DNA of 64,000 nucleotides, taken from NCBI GenBank assembly GCA_964437595.1, contig CAYTHO010000019.1:9932-73931 (forward strand). The letters run 5' to 3'. The notes under the pieces are model-generated. The model worked only from the letters and a program-made list of their open reading frames with translations, was not told where the DNA came from and searched no databases. The translations under genes and the position numbers were made by a program. Source of the stretch: DSYU01 sp964437595 (GTDB lineage: Bacteria; Chloroflexota; Anaerolineae; Anaerolineales; Anaerolineaceae). Positions 40,588 to 49,368 of this stretch are shown here, in pieces (the stretch's first letter is position 1; each line of letters begins with the position of its first letter).

Positions 40588-42597
40588 CTACGCCGCGTTG
40601 TCGATAGAGATGATTTGAACCGGGGCGGGCCGGGAACCGATGGCGGCTTTCCAGTTCTCGTCTGGCTGCAGGTCGAGTTTTTGGGCCAGTGCTCTCAAAG
40701 CATCTGCATTTGAAGGCACGCCTTCGGGCGCGGTAAGAATGCGGTTGGCTTTTTGAAGGTGACCATCCAGGTTGAGGTAATGGCCTTCCTGTTCGGCCCA
40801 ATTGCCCACCGGCAGGACGACATCGGCGGCTGCACTCAGGCTGGATGCGTAGCTGGCCTGTACGGCCAAGAAGGGTGCTTTTTCGACCCGCTGATTGAGC
40901 CGTTGAGATGGATATTCATCTGCCATGGCGACAAAAACGGCCTGGTGCCCGTTCATCTGGAAAGGCTTTTCCAGCCGAAGCTGCGCGGCGGCCAATGAGT
41001 TGGCATTACCCTTCATGCTCAGCAGCGCGGCCCCGGCCTGCTGGCTCAGCACGAGCAGCTGGCGCATGGCCTGGATCGAATCCTGAATGGTGATGCCTTT
41101 GCCATATATGATAACGGGCCGTTCTGCAATGCCCAGCATGCCCGCTGCGGCCAGGATATCGTCCGCGGAGATACCCGTGGTCTGCGCAGCCTGGGCCAGT
41201 TCTACCTCGGCACTGACCATGGCTTTTGCGTCTGCCACGGTAGCTGTCTTAACCAAAGCCAGCTTCACCAACCCGGCCTGGATGCCCCTCAAGACATCCT
41301 GATCCGACCCGCGTGCTGCTTTCATTACCAGGTTAGCGTTTTTATCCAGACCGTTTTCACGGGGGTCTATCACAATCAGGTTGGTACCATTCGGCAGATT
41401 GCGCTTAACCAGGAAACCGGCCACCATGTGACTTTCAGCCAGGTCCGCGCCTACCACCAGCACGCAGTCGGAGATTTTTAGTGCATTCAGGTCGCCTTCA
41501 AAGGGATGGCCCAGTTCTTCAGCCAGCGCGGAGGCGATGGCCGTCGTCCGGCCTTCTTCGATGCTGGTGACCATCTCGCTGCCCAGGTGATCACTGAAGA
41601 TTTGCTTGAAAAGGGTGAGCGCTTCAACCGGCATGTAAGTCGATGCCAGCGCGGCCACGCCATCCCCGTTTTTGCCGGACAGTGGTTTGAGTCTGGCTGC
41701 CAATACTTCCAGGGCTTCATTCCATGTAGCGGGCTGGAGGCTGCCATTTTTCTTGACCATCGGGGTGGTGATCCGCTCGCGATTTTCTTCCAGGGGCAGA
41801 AAACGGCCCGTTTTGCACAGCACGCCGCCGTTAATCGCCGCGTCCCAATCGCCTAAAATGCGTACCAGGCGGTTATCACGGGTGTACACTGATACCCCGC
41901 AGCCCACGCTGCAGCCGGTGCAGATCGATTGGGTTTGTGTTAATTGTTCATTCAGGCCCTGGTAGGCGCTGCGCCGTTCAATCAGCGCGCCGGTGGGGCA
42001 TACGGCAACACACGTGCCGCAGCTAACGCAGGAGCTTTCGCCCAGCGGTAAACCAGAATCGGCGGTGAGCATACTGCTGGCGCCGCGTTCTTCGACTCCT
42101 AGCGTAAAATTGCCCACCAACTGACCGCAGGCGCGAATGCAGCGGTGACATAGGATGCAGCGGTTGTGATCCATTACATAGTACGGATGGCTGGCATCCA
42201 CTGGATATTTTTGCCAGGCTGGCGGGTAAGGCCAATGCGACATACCCTCATCCAGAGCTGCATTCTGCAGTTCGCAGTCGGCGCCGGTCACATGGCAGTA
42301 AGGGCAGAAGTGATTGCGATCGCTGAAAATGAGCGTCAGTACAAATTTCCGGGCCGTTTTTATTTTTTCTGTGTTGGTAAGGACTACCATTTTCTCACTC
42401 ACTGGCAGCGTGCAGGAAGGCTGCAAGGAACGCGCGCCTTCCACCTCTACCAGGCATAACCGGCAGCCGCCGAATGGTTTTAATGAGGGGTGGTTGCAGA
42501 GGGTCGGAATCGGCACTCCAGCAGCCTGCGCCGCTTCCAGTACTGTTGTCCCTTCTGGGACCGCAACTGGTCTACCATCAATTGTCAAACTGACCAT
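40588..42597 (-). CDS. HoxU/NuoG-like iron-sulfur subunit with inactive molybdopterin-oxidoreductase domain
   Basis: 669 residues. Residues ~1-75 are a [2Fe-2S] ferredoxin domain (TLCNHPSLKPFGGCRLCLVE). Then a NuoG-type His/Cys3 cluster site NHFCPYCHVTGADCELQ, and two [4Fe-4S] motifs CILCHRCIRACG and CVSCGTCVAVCP; up to here it resembles HoxU. Next a Mop-type cluster CTGCSVGCGVSV...GGVLCKTGR and a ~430-residue molybdopterin oxidoreductase fold (TTPMVKKNGSLQPATWNEAL; VLVVGADLAESHMVAGFLVK). The position where formate dehydrogenases have Cys/Sec reads TSIEEGRTT, so no metal ligand is apparent, as in NuoG. The start at 42597 follows AGGA; an upstream ATG adds two residues. First gene of the hydrogenase unit. 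Confidence 0.85.
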   Translation of the reverse strand: MVSLTIDGRPVAVPEGTTVLEAAQAAGVPIPTLCNHPSLKPFGGCRLCLVEVEGARSLQPSCTLPVSEKMVVLTNTEKIKTARKFVLTLIFSDRNHFCPYCHVTGADCELQNAALDEGMSHWPYPPAWQKYPVDASHPYYVMDHNRCILCHRCIRACGQLVGNFTLGVEERGASSMLTADSGLPLGESSCVSCGTCVAVCPTGALIERRSAYQGLNEQLTQTQSICTGCSVGCGVSVYTRDNRLVRILGDWDAAINGGVLCKTGRFLPLEENRERITTPMVKKNGSLQPATWNEALEVLAARLKPLSGKNGDGVAALASTYMPVEALTLFKQIFSDHLGSEMVTSIEEGRTTAIASALAEELGHPFEGDLNALKISDCVLVVGADLAESHMVAGFLVKRNLPNGTNLIVIDPRENGLDKNANLVMKAARGSDQDVLRGIQAGLVKLALVKTATVADAKAMVSAEVELAQAAQTTGISADDILAAAGMLGIAERPVIIYGKGITIQDSIQAMRQLLVLSQQAGAALLSMKGNANSLAAAQLRLEKPFQMNGHQAVFVAMADEYPSQRLNQRVEKAPFLAVQASYASSLSAAADVVLPVGNWAEQEGHYLNLDGHLQKANRILTAPEGVPSNADALRALAQKLDLQPDENWKAAIGSRPAPVQIISIDNAA

Positions 42598-42655
42598 GAT
42601 CATCCTGCTCCATGCTTCAGTAAAATATATAAAATGGTTCAAGAAAACCTCTGAA

Positions 42656-42684
42656 ATTCTAAAACCATGTTTTTATGCATGCAA
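42656..42684 (-). promoter_or_regulatory. candidate promoter of the hydrogenase operon
   Basis: Minus-strand TTGCAT (42679-42684), 17-base spacer, TAGAAT (42656-42661, 5/6). The -35 is poor (3/6). It would give a leader of about 50 bases before 42597. It faces away from the mreB promoter in the same 265-base gap. Confidence 0.35.
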
Positions 42685-42806
42685 GTGACATTTATCCTCA
42701 AAGAAGGCAAAAATAGTGGGCAAAGTAGTGCAAATTTTCACAAACATTCTATTTTAAAGCATTTGCTTGACGGCGACGGTAGCAGCGAACCCTGGAAAAT
42801 AATAAA

Positions 42807-42815
42807 TGGTATAAT
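42807..42815 (+). promoter_or_regulatory. extended -10 promoter of mreB operon
   Basis: TGGTATAAT (TGn plus perfect TATAAT). Transcription would start near 42822, about 40 bases before the TTG. Two small palindromes (ACTCGAGT 42820-42827, TAATCGATTA 42828-42837) abut the start site. No -35 at normal distance; TTGACG at 42767 is too far. Confidence 0.5.
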
Positions 42816-42862
42816 CAAAACTCGAGTAATCGATTATTGTCAGGACCGAAGGAGTTTCATCA

Positions 42863-43930
42863 TTGGCACCAAATTTATTTAAGTGGCTGCTGGGTTTGTT
42901 CTCCCTGGATATTGGGATTGACCTGGGGACCGCTAACACGCTGGTGCACATCCGCGGGAAGGGGATTGTTATAAATGAACCTTCCTGGGTCACCATCGAT
43001 AAGCGCTCCCGGCGACCGCTTGCGATTGGTGCTTCCGCTAAGGAAATGGTTGGCCGGACCCCGGCAGATGTGCTGGCGATTCGTCCCCTGCGTGACGGGG
43101 TCATTTCTGAATTCGAAATTACCAAGGCGATGCTGGGTTATTTTATTGGCAAAGCGCACCAGCAGAGTGTTGTTCCCATGCCCCTGCCCAGGGTCGTTAT
43201 TGGTATTCCATCGGGGGCAACGGAAGTAGAAAAGAAAGCAGTGGAAGATGCGGCTATGGCTGCCGGCGCCCGTGAGGTACATCTTATTGAAGAACCCCGC
43301 GCTGCTGCGTTGGGCGCGGGACTGCCAATCAGTGAGGTGCGCGGCAGCATGGTGGTAGACATTGGCGGCGGCACGACTGAAGTTGCCGTGATTTCTACCG
43401 GGCGCATTGTGGTCTCGCGTTCTCTGCGCGTGGCTGGCGATGAGCTGGATCAAGACATCATCAATTACATTCGCAATAAATACAACCTGTTCATCGGCGA
43501 GCGGATGGCCGAACAGGTGAAAATTCAAGTTGGCTCGGCTTACCCATTACCCACCGAGAAAACCATGCCTGTGCGCGGGCGTAACCTGGTTACAGGCCTG
43601 CCGGAAGCCATCGAAGTTTCCTCCGTTGAAATCCGCGAGGGGATCGCTGCTTCTGTTCAGGTGATTGTTGATACCATTAAGGATGCATTGGATGAGGCCC
43701 CGCCTGAAATTGTTGCCGATCTGATTGAAACAGGCGTATGCCTGGCTGGTGGGGGAGCGCAACTGCAAGGACTGTCTGACCGTCTCACCGATGAGCTTCA
43801 CCTGCGGGTGTGGGTTGCAGAAGACCCCATGACCTGCGTGGCCAGAGGCGCCGGGCTGATCCTCGAAGATATCGACCGGTGGGAGCAGTTCCTGGTAGAC
43901 GTTGAGCGTAACGGCTCGCGGCCCAGGTAG
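42863..43930 (+). CDS. mreB: rod shape-determining protein MreB
   Basis: 355 residues, TTG start at 42863 set by AAGGAG eight bases before it. Actin-like ATPase that forms membrane-associated filaments and directs lateral wall synthesis. N-terminal amphipathic helix (APNLFKWLLGLF), phosphate-1 SLDIGIDLGTANTLVHIRGK, GIPSGATEVEKKAVEDAAMA, phosphate-2 MVVDIGGGTTEVAVIS and adenosine motif TGVCLAGGGAQLQGLSDRLT. Heads a seven-gene run mreB-mreC-mreD-mrdA-minC-minD-minE-rodA that couples elongation with septum placement. Confidence 0.96.
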   Translation: MAPNLFKWLLGLFSLDIGIDLGTANTLVHIRGKGIVINEPSWVTIDKRSRRPLAIGASAKEMVGRTPADVLAIRPLRDGVISEFEITKAMLGYFIGKAHQQSVVPMPLPRVVIGIPSGATEVEKKAVEDAAMAAGAREVHLIEEPRAAALGAGLPISEVRGSMVVDIGGGTTEVAVISTGRIVVSRSLRVAGDELDQDIINYIRNKYNLFIGERMAEQVKIQVGSAYPLPTEKTMPVRGRNLVTGLPEAIEVSSVEIREGIAASVQVIVDTIKDALDEAPPEIVADLIETGVCLAGGGAQLQGLSDRLTDELHLRVWVAEDPMTCVARGAGLILEDIDRWEQFLVDVERNGSRPR

Positions 43931-43949
43931 AGAATTGAACGTATAACGA

Positions 43950-44789
43950 ATGAGAGATTTCATACAGAAATACTGGCGTACTGGCGCTGCTGCCCTGCTG
44001 GTTGCGGGCGTGATGCTGCTGGCACTGAGTGGATACCTGGCCCCTTACCTGAAAGTTCTGGTGGATCCAGTGGTTGGCGCGCAGCGTTGGCTGGCAACGC
44101 GCTACCTGGCTGTCTATCAGATGGTTCGTTCTCCTACAGACCTGAATGCGCTGCGGACGGAGAACGATCGCCTGCAAAATGAAAATGCCCAGCTCCGTAC
44201 ACAGGTGATCCAGCTCCAGGAGGAGCAGAAAGACAACGATATTCTCTACTCGCTGCTCAAAGTGGCGCGCACCCGCCCTGACAGCAGCTATGTTGCCGCC
44301 ATGGTCATTGGCCGCGATACCAACCCCTTCATGCGCTATATTCTCATTGACCAGGGTTCCGATTCGGGGCTGCGGCACGGGATGCCCGTCATCACCTCGC
44401 AGGGATTGGTGGGGCGCATTGATGCGGTGACGGCCAACGCCGCCCGCGTTCAGTTAATCACCGATGCTGGATCAGCGGTTAACGTGCAGCTTCCAGACTC
44501 CAATGCCAATGGCACCTTGATTGGTTCGGTGACCGGGGACCTTTCACTGGAGATGATTTCTCAGGAAGTGGATCTGCGACCCGGGGAGATCATCTTGACT
44601 TCTGGTTTGGGTGGTAACTATCCCAGCAATATTTTGGTTGGCCAGGTTGCCAGCGTGCGCAAACAAGAAACGGCTCTTTTCCAGGGTGCCTCGGTGCAGC
44701 CTGTAGTCGATTTCTCCAGCCTGCGTGCTGTACTGGTGGTGACGAACTTCAAGCCCGTGGATCTTGGCCCATTGATCGAAGAACAGTGA
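43950..44789 (+). CDS. mreC: rod shape-determining protein MreC
   Basis: 279 residues. One membrane helix near the N-terminus (GAAALLVAGVMLLALSGYLA), a coiled coil at ~65-100 (ALRTENDRLQNENAQLRTQV), then the two beta-barrel domains: YVAAMVIGRDTNPFMRYILI, DQGSDSGLRHGMPVITSQGL, VGRIDAVTANAARVQLITDA and ILTSGLGGNYPSNILVGQVA. It lies 19 bases after mreB. It links MreB filaments with periplasmic-side synthases such as PBP2. Confidence 0.94.
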   Translation: MRDFIQKYWRTGAAALLVAGVMLLALSGYLAPYLKVLVDPVVGAQRWLATRYLAVYQMVRSPTDLNALRTENDRLQNENAQLRTQVIQLQEEQKDNDILYSLLKVARTRPDSSYVAAMVIGRDTNPFMRYILIDQGSDSGLRHGMPVITSQGLVGRIDAVTANAARVQLITDAGSAVNVQLPDSNANGTLIGSVTGDLSLEMISQEVDLRPGEIILTSGLGGNYPSNILVGQVASVRKQETALFQGASVQPVVDFSSLRAVLVVTNFKPVDLGPLIEEQ

Positions 44790-44810
44790 TGCTTTTTGGC
44801 GGATACAGCC

Positions 44811-45311
44811 ATGTCTATCCTGCTCTCCATCCCTATTTTAGCTCTGGTATTGATGCTGCAAACCATCATTATCAGCACGCTGCCGCTGTTGAGTGGCTAT
44901 GCAGACCTGATGCTGCTGGTATTGGTGGCCTGGGCGCTTCAGGAAAAGGCTCGCTCCGCCTGGTTTTGGGCGCTTTTGGGTGGGGTATTGGTTAGTTATG
45001 TTTCGGCTGTGCCTTTGGGGATGCCGCTGGTGGGCTATCTGGCGGTCACGGCTGTTGCTCGCCTGTTCCGGCGGCGAGTCTGGCAGACGCCGATCTTATC
45101 GATGTTCTTCGTTACCTTTCTCGGCTCACTGATTACACAGGGTTTCATCGCGGGCGCGTTGATCTTTCAAGGCACGCCCTTACCCATTAATGATAGTATC
45201 AACATGGTAATCATGCCTTCTACACTGTTGAACCTGCTGCTGGCATTACCGGTGTATGCAATGGTCGCCGATTTGGCGCAGTGGGTCTACCCTGAAGAGG
45301 TTGAAGTATGA
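44811..45311 (+). CDS. mreD: rod shape-determining protein MreD
   Basis: 166 residues with five or six membrane segments (LSIPILALVLMLQTIIISTL, LPLLSGYADLMLLVLVAWAL and so on). I chose ATG 44811 with GGCGGA upstream; a TTG at 44796 would add five residues. The sequence is poorly conserved in general, and the call rests on position between mreC and mrdA plus topology. The stop overlaps the mrdA ATG (ATGA, 45308-45311). Confidence 0.88.
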   Translation: MSILLSIPILALVLMLQTIIISTLPLLSGYADLMLLVLVAWALQEKARSAWFWALLGGVLVSYVSAVPLGMPLVGYLAVTAVARLFRRRVWQTPILSMFFVTFLGSLITQGFIAGALIFQGTPLPINDSINMVIMPSTLLNLLLALPVYAMVADLAQWVYPEEVEV

Positions 45312-47470
45312 ACGCAAATGATGCGCAGAAGGCCGAGCATCACCTGGAGCCGTGGCGTATGGTGGTTGTTTCCGGCATGGTGATCGTGCTGTTCCTCTTT
45401 TATGCATTCCGGCTGTTCTCGTTACAGGTTTTAGATGGAGCCGACTATTTAGCCAGAGCAGACGAAAACCGCACCACGCGTGTGAGCGATACTACTCAGC
45501 GTGGGATTATCTACGATCGTAACGGCATCGTTCTGGCGCGCAATGTAGCTTCCTATAACGTTACCGTCACCCCGGCGTATTTGCCAGAGGTGCTTCCAAT
45601 CACATATGAAGAAATCGTTCCAGGGCCAGATCAGGAGATCTATCGCCGCTTATCTGAACTGCTGGATATTCCCGTCTCCGCCGGCGCGGTAGAGGTGGAT
45701 GAGGAGATGACCCTTACCGACGAAATTGTGCTCTTATTCAAACCTTGTGAGACGGATTTGGGTATTAAGGAAATCGTATATATCCAGGATACCACCGCAC
45801 CTTATGACCCGGTGCGGATTAAGTGCGACATTGATCGAGATACTGCTATGCAGATCCGCGAGCAGGCGGCAGATATGCCGGGCGTAAATATTGAAGTCGA
45901 GCCGGTGCGCGATTACCCTACCGGCGAGCTGACCGCGGAGATCATCGGTTTTCTTGGGCCGGTGCCAGCCAACCAGGAGCAGTACTACCGCGAAAAGGGG
46001 TTTATCCCGGGACGAGATAAGGTGGGTTATGCCGGGATTGAAAACTCGCTGCAGGATTTGCTGGGCGGCAGCAACGGCGAGCGCTTTGTGGAGGTAGATG
46101 TAGCCGGACGCGAGCTGCGCAACCTGACGGAGCCTGTCAAGCCGGTACCTGGCAATAATGTGCGCCTGACCCTGGATGTTCGCCTGCAGCAGGCGGCTCG
46201 CGCTGCGCTGGTCTATGAAATTGATTTCTGGAACACCTATTTCAACCGCATCCAGTCCAACCAGGGTGTGGTGGTTGCCATGAATGTAAAAACCGGCGAG
46301 ATCCTGGCCATGGTTTCTTATCCCAGCTATGAGAATAACCGCTTTTCCAAGCTGATCCCTTCCTATTACTATAATCAACTGACGGTAGACCCGGCCAAGC
46401 CACTGCTGAATAAGGCCATTTCTGGCACATACCCGCCTGGCTCGGTGTTCAAGATGCCCACCGCCGTGGGCGCGCTTAACGAACGCGTAGTAGCGCCCGA
46501 CCAGAAGCTTTTCGACCCAGGCCTGATCGCAATTGAGGAAAAGCCGCTGCCGAATTCGCCCAGTACAAACACCCGTGAATACGTTTGCTGGTTAGACGCC
46601 GGTCACGGCGACCAGGACTGGTTGCGCGGGGTGATGAATTCATGTGATGTGTATTTTTATAAGATCGGCGGCGGGTACCGAGATGAGGTTCCGGGCGGCG
46701 GGCTGGGTATCTGGCGGTTAGGTGAGTATTCCCGGGCGCTTGGGTATGACGCGATTTCTGGTATCGAACTGCCCGGTGAAAACCCGGGCCTCATCCCTAA
46801 CCCCGACTGGAAACGAAAGTATCAGAATGAAAGCTGGACCACCGGTGATACCTATATCGCTTCGATGGGCCAGGGTTTGATTCTCTCGACCCCGCTGCAA
46901 GTATTACTCTCCGCCGCCATTCTTGCAAACGATGGCAAATTTATGCGCCCAACACTGATTCGCGAAGTGCTCGATTCGGAAGGCAACGTGATTAAACCGT
47001 TTGAGCCGGATCTGAAATGGGACATCACCAAAGATCCCGTCATCCAGATCTATGAGAATAACATCGGCACGGGCGAATATAAACCAGTAGATGCATGGGT
47101 GGTGGCAATGGCCAAACAGGCCATGCGCCTGGTGGTTACAGAAGGAACCGCCGTGCGCCCAATGCAGGAAGAACTGGCCCTGGAGACGCGCAACCCACCA
47201 ATATTAACCGCCGGGAAAACAGGCACCGCTGAATATTGTGATGATGTTGCCAGTGCAGCAAACCGCTGTAAACCCGGGGAATGGCCCACGCACTCCTGGT
47301 ACTTCGGTTATGCGCCCTATGACAATCCCGAGATTGCTGTTGTGGCTTTCGTGTATAATGGTGGAGAAGGCGCTAGTGTGGCGGCTCCCATTGTTGGGAA
47401 AGTAATCGAAGCATATTACAACCTGAAAGCGATTGACGCGCAGATGGGCGCTCCGGTAGGCGAGCCCTGA
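45308..47470 (+). CDS. mrdA: penicillin-binding protein 2 (class B transpeptidase)
   Basis: 720 residues. Single N-terminal membrane helix (MVVVSGMVIVLFLFYAFRLF), the class B dimerisation domain beginning RTTRVSDTTQRGIIYDRNGI, and the transpeptidase domain with all three active-site motifs: SVFK in YPPGSVFKMPTAVG (acyl-ester Ser), SCD in MNSCDVYFYKIGG, and KTG in TAGKTGTAEYCDD. Residues ~115-160 hold an insertion with ETDLGIKEIVYIQDTTAPYD. It crosslinks peptidoglycan during elongation with RodA, encoded at 49369. Starts inside the mreD stop. Confidence 0.95.
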   Translation: MNANDAQKAEHHLEPWRMVVVSGMVIVLFLFYAFRLFSLQVLDGADYLARADENRTTRVSDTTQRGIIYDRNGIVLARNVASYNVTVTPAYLPEVLPITYEEIVPGPDQEIYRRLSELLDIPVSAGAVEVDEEMTLTDEIVLLFKPCETDLGIKEIVYIQDTTAPYDPVRIKCDIDRDTAMQIREQAADMPGVNIEVEPVRDYPTGELTAEIIGFLGPVPANQEQYYREKGFIPGRDKVGYAGIENSLQDLLGGSNGERFVEVDVAGRELRNLTEPVKPVPGNNVRLTLDVRLQQAARAALVYEIDFWNTYFNRIQSNQGVVVAMNVKTGEILAMVSYPSYENNRFSKLIPSYYYNQLTVDPAKPLLNKAISGTYPPGSVFKMPTAVGALNERVVAPDQKLFDPGLIAIEEKPLPNSPSTNTREYVCWLDAGHGDQDWLRGVMNSCDVYFYKIGGGYRDEVPGGGLGIWRLGEYSRALGYDAISGIELPGENPGLIPNPDWKRKYQNESWTTGDTYIASMGQGLILSTPLQVLLSAAILANDGKFMRPTLIREVLDSEGNVIKPFEPDLKWDITKDPVIQIYENNIGTGEYKPVDAWVVAMAKQAMRLVVTEGTAVRPMQEELALETRNPPILTAGKTGTAEYCDDVASAANRCKPGEWPTHSWYFGYAPYDNPEIAVVAFVYNGGEGASVAAPIVGKVIEAYYNLKAIDAQMGAPVGEP

Positions 47471-47477
47471 TTGTGCG

Positions 47478-47506
47478 TTGATTCACCAGGGAAGATGGCG
47501 TAAATT
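47478..47506 (+). promoter_or_regulatory. promoter of minC with leaderless geometry
   Basis: TTGATT (47478-47483), 17-base spacer, TAAATT (47501-47506), 5 bases, ATG at 47512. Same -35 sequence and layout as the promoter at 13074. No Shine-Dalgarno. Confidence 0.45.
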
Positions 47507-47511
47507 ATCGT

Positions 47512-48210
47512 ATGCTAAATGAACGGCGGCAAATGCAAATTAAAGGCATAAAAGATGGTCTGCTGGTCACCCTTGGTGAAGGAGACTGGTCCGAGCTGGA
47601 ATCCACGCTGCTGGCGCACGTGGAGGAGAAGGCGGCCTTTTTCCAGGGCGCGCGGGTGGCGATTGATGTGGGCAACCATATCGTTCGCGCCGCCGAATTA
47701 GGGGCGCTGCGCGATCGTCTTTCCAGCAAAGGTATCAGCCTGTGGGCTGTGATTAGCAATTCTCCCGTTACGGAACAGACGGCTCAGGTGCTGGGCCTTG
47801 CCACGCGCATTTCCACCCCCCGCCCCGAACGCACCATTCGTTCGATGGACACCAACCTGGAAGGCGAAAATGCGGTATTCGTCCAGCGAACTTTGCGCTC
47901 TGGTTTCAAAGTTTCTCACCGCGGCCACGTGATCGTTTTGGGTGATGTGAACCCGGGTGCTGAAGTGATTGCCGGGGGCAGCGTTATTGTATGGGGCCGG
48001 CTGCGCGGTGTTGTGCATGCTGGCGCGGACGGAGATGAAAATGCAGTGGTATGCGCGCTTGAAATGACGCCCACCCAACTGCGCATCGCCGGGATGATCT
48101 ATACAGCGCCGCCAAAGCGCCCGGTTTTTGGTCGTGGAAAATCGGAGCCTGAAATGGCTCGAATCGTGAATGGGCAGATGGTCGCGGAATCATGGAATCC
48201 GAAGAAATAA
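47512..48210 (+). CDS. minC: septum site-determining protein MinC
   Basis: 232 residues. N-terminal domain MQIKGIKDGLLVTLGEGDWS followed by FFQGARVAIDVGNHIV; C-terminal beta-helix domain VQRTLRSGFKVSHRGHVIVL, GDVNPGAEVIAGGSVIVWGR, GVVHAGADGDENAVVCALEM and TPTQLRIAG, all MinC hallmarks. It inhibits FtsZ polymerisation away from midcell, bound to MinD. An internal ATG at 47533 (MQIKGIKDG) is a possible alternative start, as it matches the usual N-terminus. Confidence 0.93.
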   Translation: MLNERRQMQIKGIKDGLLVTLGEGDWSELESTLLAHVEEKAAFFQGARVAIDVGNHIVRAAELGALRDRLSSKGISLWAVISNSPVTEQTAQVLGLATRISTPRPERTIRSMDTNLEGENAVFVQRTLRSGFKVSHRGHVIVLGDVNPGAEVIAGGSVIVWGRLRGVVHAGADGDENAVVCALEMTPTQLRIAGMIYTAPPKRPVFGRGKSEPEMARIVNGQMVAESWNPKK

Positions 48211-48240
48211 TTTTTTATTTCATTAAGGGGAAGGGCAGGC

Positions 48241-49056
48241 ATGACGGCAACGGTAGCAACGATTTCTTCAGGTAAAGGTGGGGTGGGGAAAACCACAACA
48301 ACGGCTAACCTCGCGGTGGCATTGGCGATGGGCGGCAAAAAGGTTGTTTGTATTGATGGCGATATCGGGCTGCGCAATCTGGATGTGGTGCTCGGTCTTG
48401 AAAATCGCATCGTCTATGACCTGGTGGACGTGATTGAAGGCCGCTGCCGGTTGCGACAGGCCATGATCCGCGATAAACGCCTGCCGGATCTATATCTGAT
48501 CCCGGCTGCTCAAACACGCGACAAGAGCGCAGTTTCACCCAGCGATATGGTCCGCCTGTGCGATGAACTGCGCCCCGAATATGATTGGATTTTGATCGAC
48601 TCCCCGGCAGGCATTGAACGCGGTTTTCGCAATGCCGTGGCCCCTTCGGATATTATTATCGTGGTTACCAACCCGGAAGTATCCGCCGTGCGCGATGCGG
48701 ACCGCATCATTGGGTTGGTAGAAGCCGAGGAGAAAGGTCCGGCGCGCTTGATCATCAACCGGGTTAACCCATCGATGACCAAACGTGGCGACATGCTCAC
48801 CCCTGACGATGTGCTTGAACTGCTGGCGGTTGAACTGATTGGCGTGATCCCAGAAGATGAAAACGTTATCATCAGTACCAACCGCGGAACGCCTGTGGCG
48901 ATGGATGGTAAAACAAAAGCTGGCGAAGCTTTCCATAACATTGCGAGGCGGTTGAACGGCGAGAAGGTGCCGTTCTTGAACCTGGAGGAGAAAGAAGATA
49001 TTTTCAAGCGGATTGCCCGTTTTATGCGGCGCGACGAACGCAGCGGAGGGTTCTGA
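48241..49056 (+). CDS. minD: septum site-determining ATPase MinD
   Basis: 271 residues. Deviant Walker A SSGKGGVGKTTTTANLAVAL, DGDIGLRNLDVVLGLENRIV, Walker B region YDWILIDSPAGIERGFRNAV and VTNPEVSAVRDADRIIGLVE. The C-terminus (EDIFKRIARFMRRD) is the amphipathic membrane-targeting helix. Purine-rich AAGGGGAAGGG precedes ATG. It recruits MinC to the membrane and is released by MinE. Confidence 0.96.
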   Translation: MTATVATISSGKGGVGKTTTTANLAVALAMGGKKVVCIDGDIGLRNLDVVLGLENRIVYDLVDVIEGRCRLRQAMIRDKRLPDLYLIPAAQTRDKSAVSPSDMVRLCDELRPEYDWILIDSPAGIERGFRNAVAPSDIIIVVTNPEVSAVRDADRIIGLVEAEEKGPARLIINRVNPSMTKRGDMLTPDDVLELLAVELIGVIPEDENVIISTNRGTPVAMDGKTKAGEAFHNIARRLNGEKVPFLNLEEKEDIFKRIARFMRRDERSGGF

Positions 49057-49057
49057 T

Positions 49058-49324
49058 ATGGCCGGCTGGCTGGAATGGCTTACTGGACAGAAAAACAAGA
49101 GCGCTGGTCAGGCGAAAGAACGGTTGAAATTGGTGCTGATCAACGATCGCACAGACCTGACCCCAACGGAGCTTGACCTGCTTAAGAATGAGCTGCTGGA
49201 GGTTATTTCGCGCCATATCGAAATCGACCCCGCAGCGGTGCAAATTACCATGGCCCAGGAGGGCCGCGAGCAGCGTTTGCTCGCCGACATCCCGCTGAAG
49301 CCGGTAATGAGGAGAAAAAGGTAA
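49058..49324 (+). CDS. minE: cell division topological specificity factor MinE
   Basis: 88 residues from ATG 49058, one base after the minD stop, with GGAGGG upstream. MAGWLEWLTG begins with the membrane-targeting segment, then AKERLKLVLINDRTDLTPTE, the anti-MinCD region, and ELLEVISRHIEIDPAAVQIT, the topological-specificity domain. Its presence indicates an oscillating Min system rather than a DivIVA/MinJ-type one. Confidence 0.93.
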   Translation: MAGWLEWLTGQKNKSAGQAKERLKLVLINDRTDLTPTELDLLKNELLEVISRHIEIDPAAVQITMAQEGREQRLLADIPLKPVMRRKR

Positions 49325-49326
49325 TT

Positions 49327-49365
49327 GTATGACTTGTTGGTGGTCTCACCACCAGCAAGCCGTAC
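49327..49365 (+). promoter_or_regulatory. 17-bp hairpin between minE and rodA
   Basis: GTATGACTTGTTGGTGG pairs with CCACCAGCAAGCCGTAC over the loop TCTCA, with one mismatch and two G·T pairs. It ends 3 bases before the rodA ATG (49369), where a Shine-Dalgarno should be, and no U-tract follows. It probably limits or regulates rodA translation. Confidence 0.55.
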
Positions 49366-49368
49366 AAA

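Noticed and set aside
42767..42772. TTGACG as the -35 of the mreB promoter
   Set aside because: It is 37 bases from the TATAAT at 42810, far outside 16-18. An extended -10 (TGGTATAAT) explains the promoter better.
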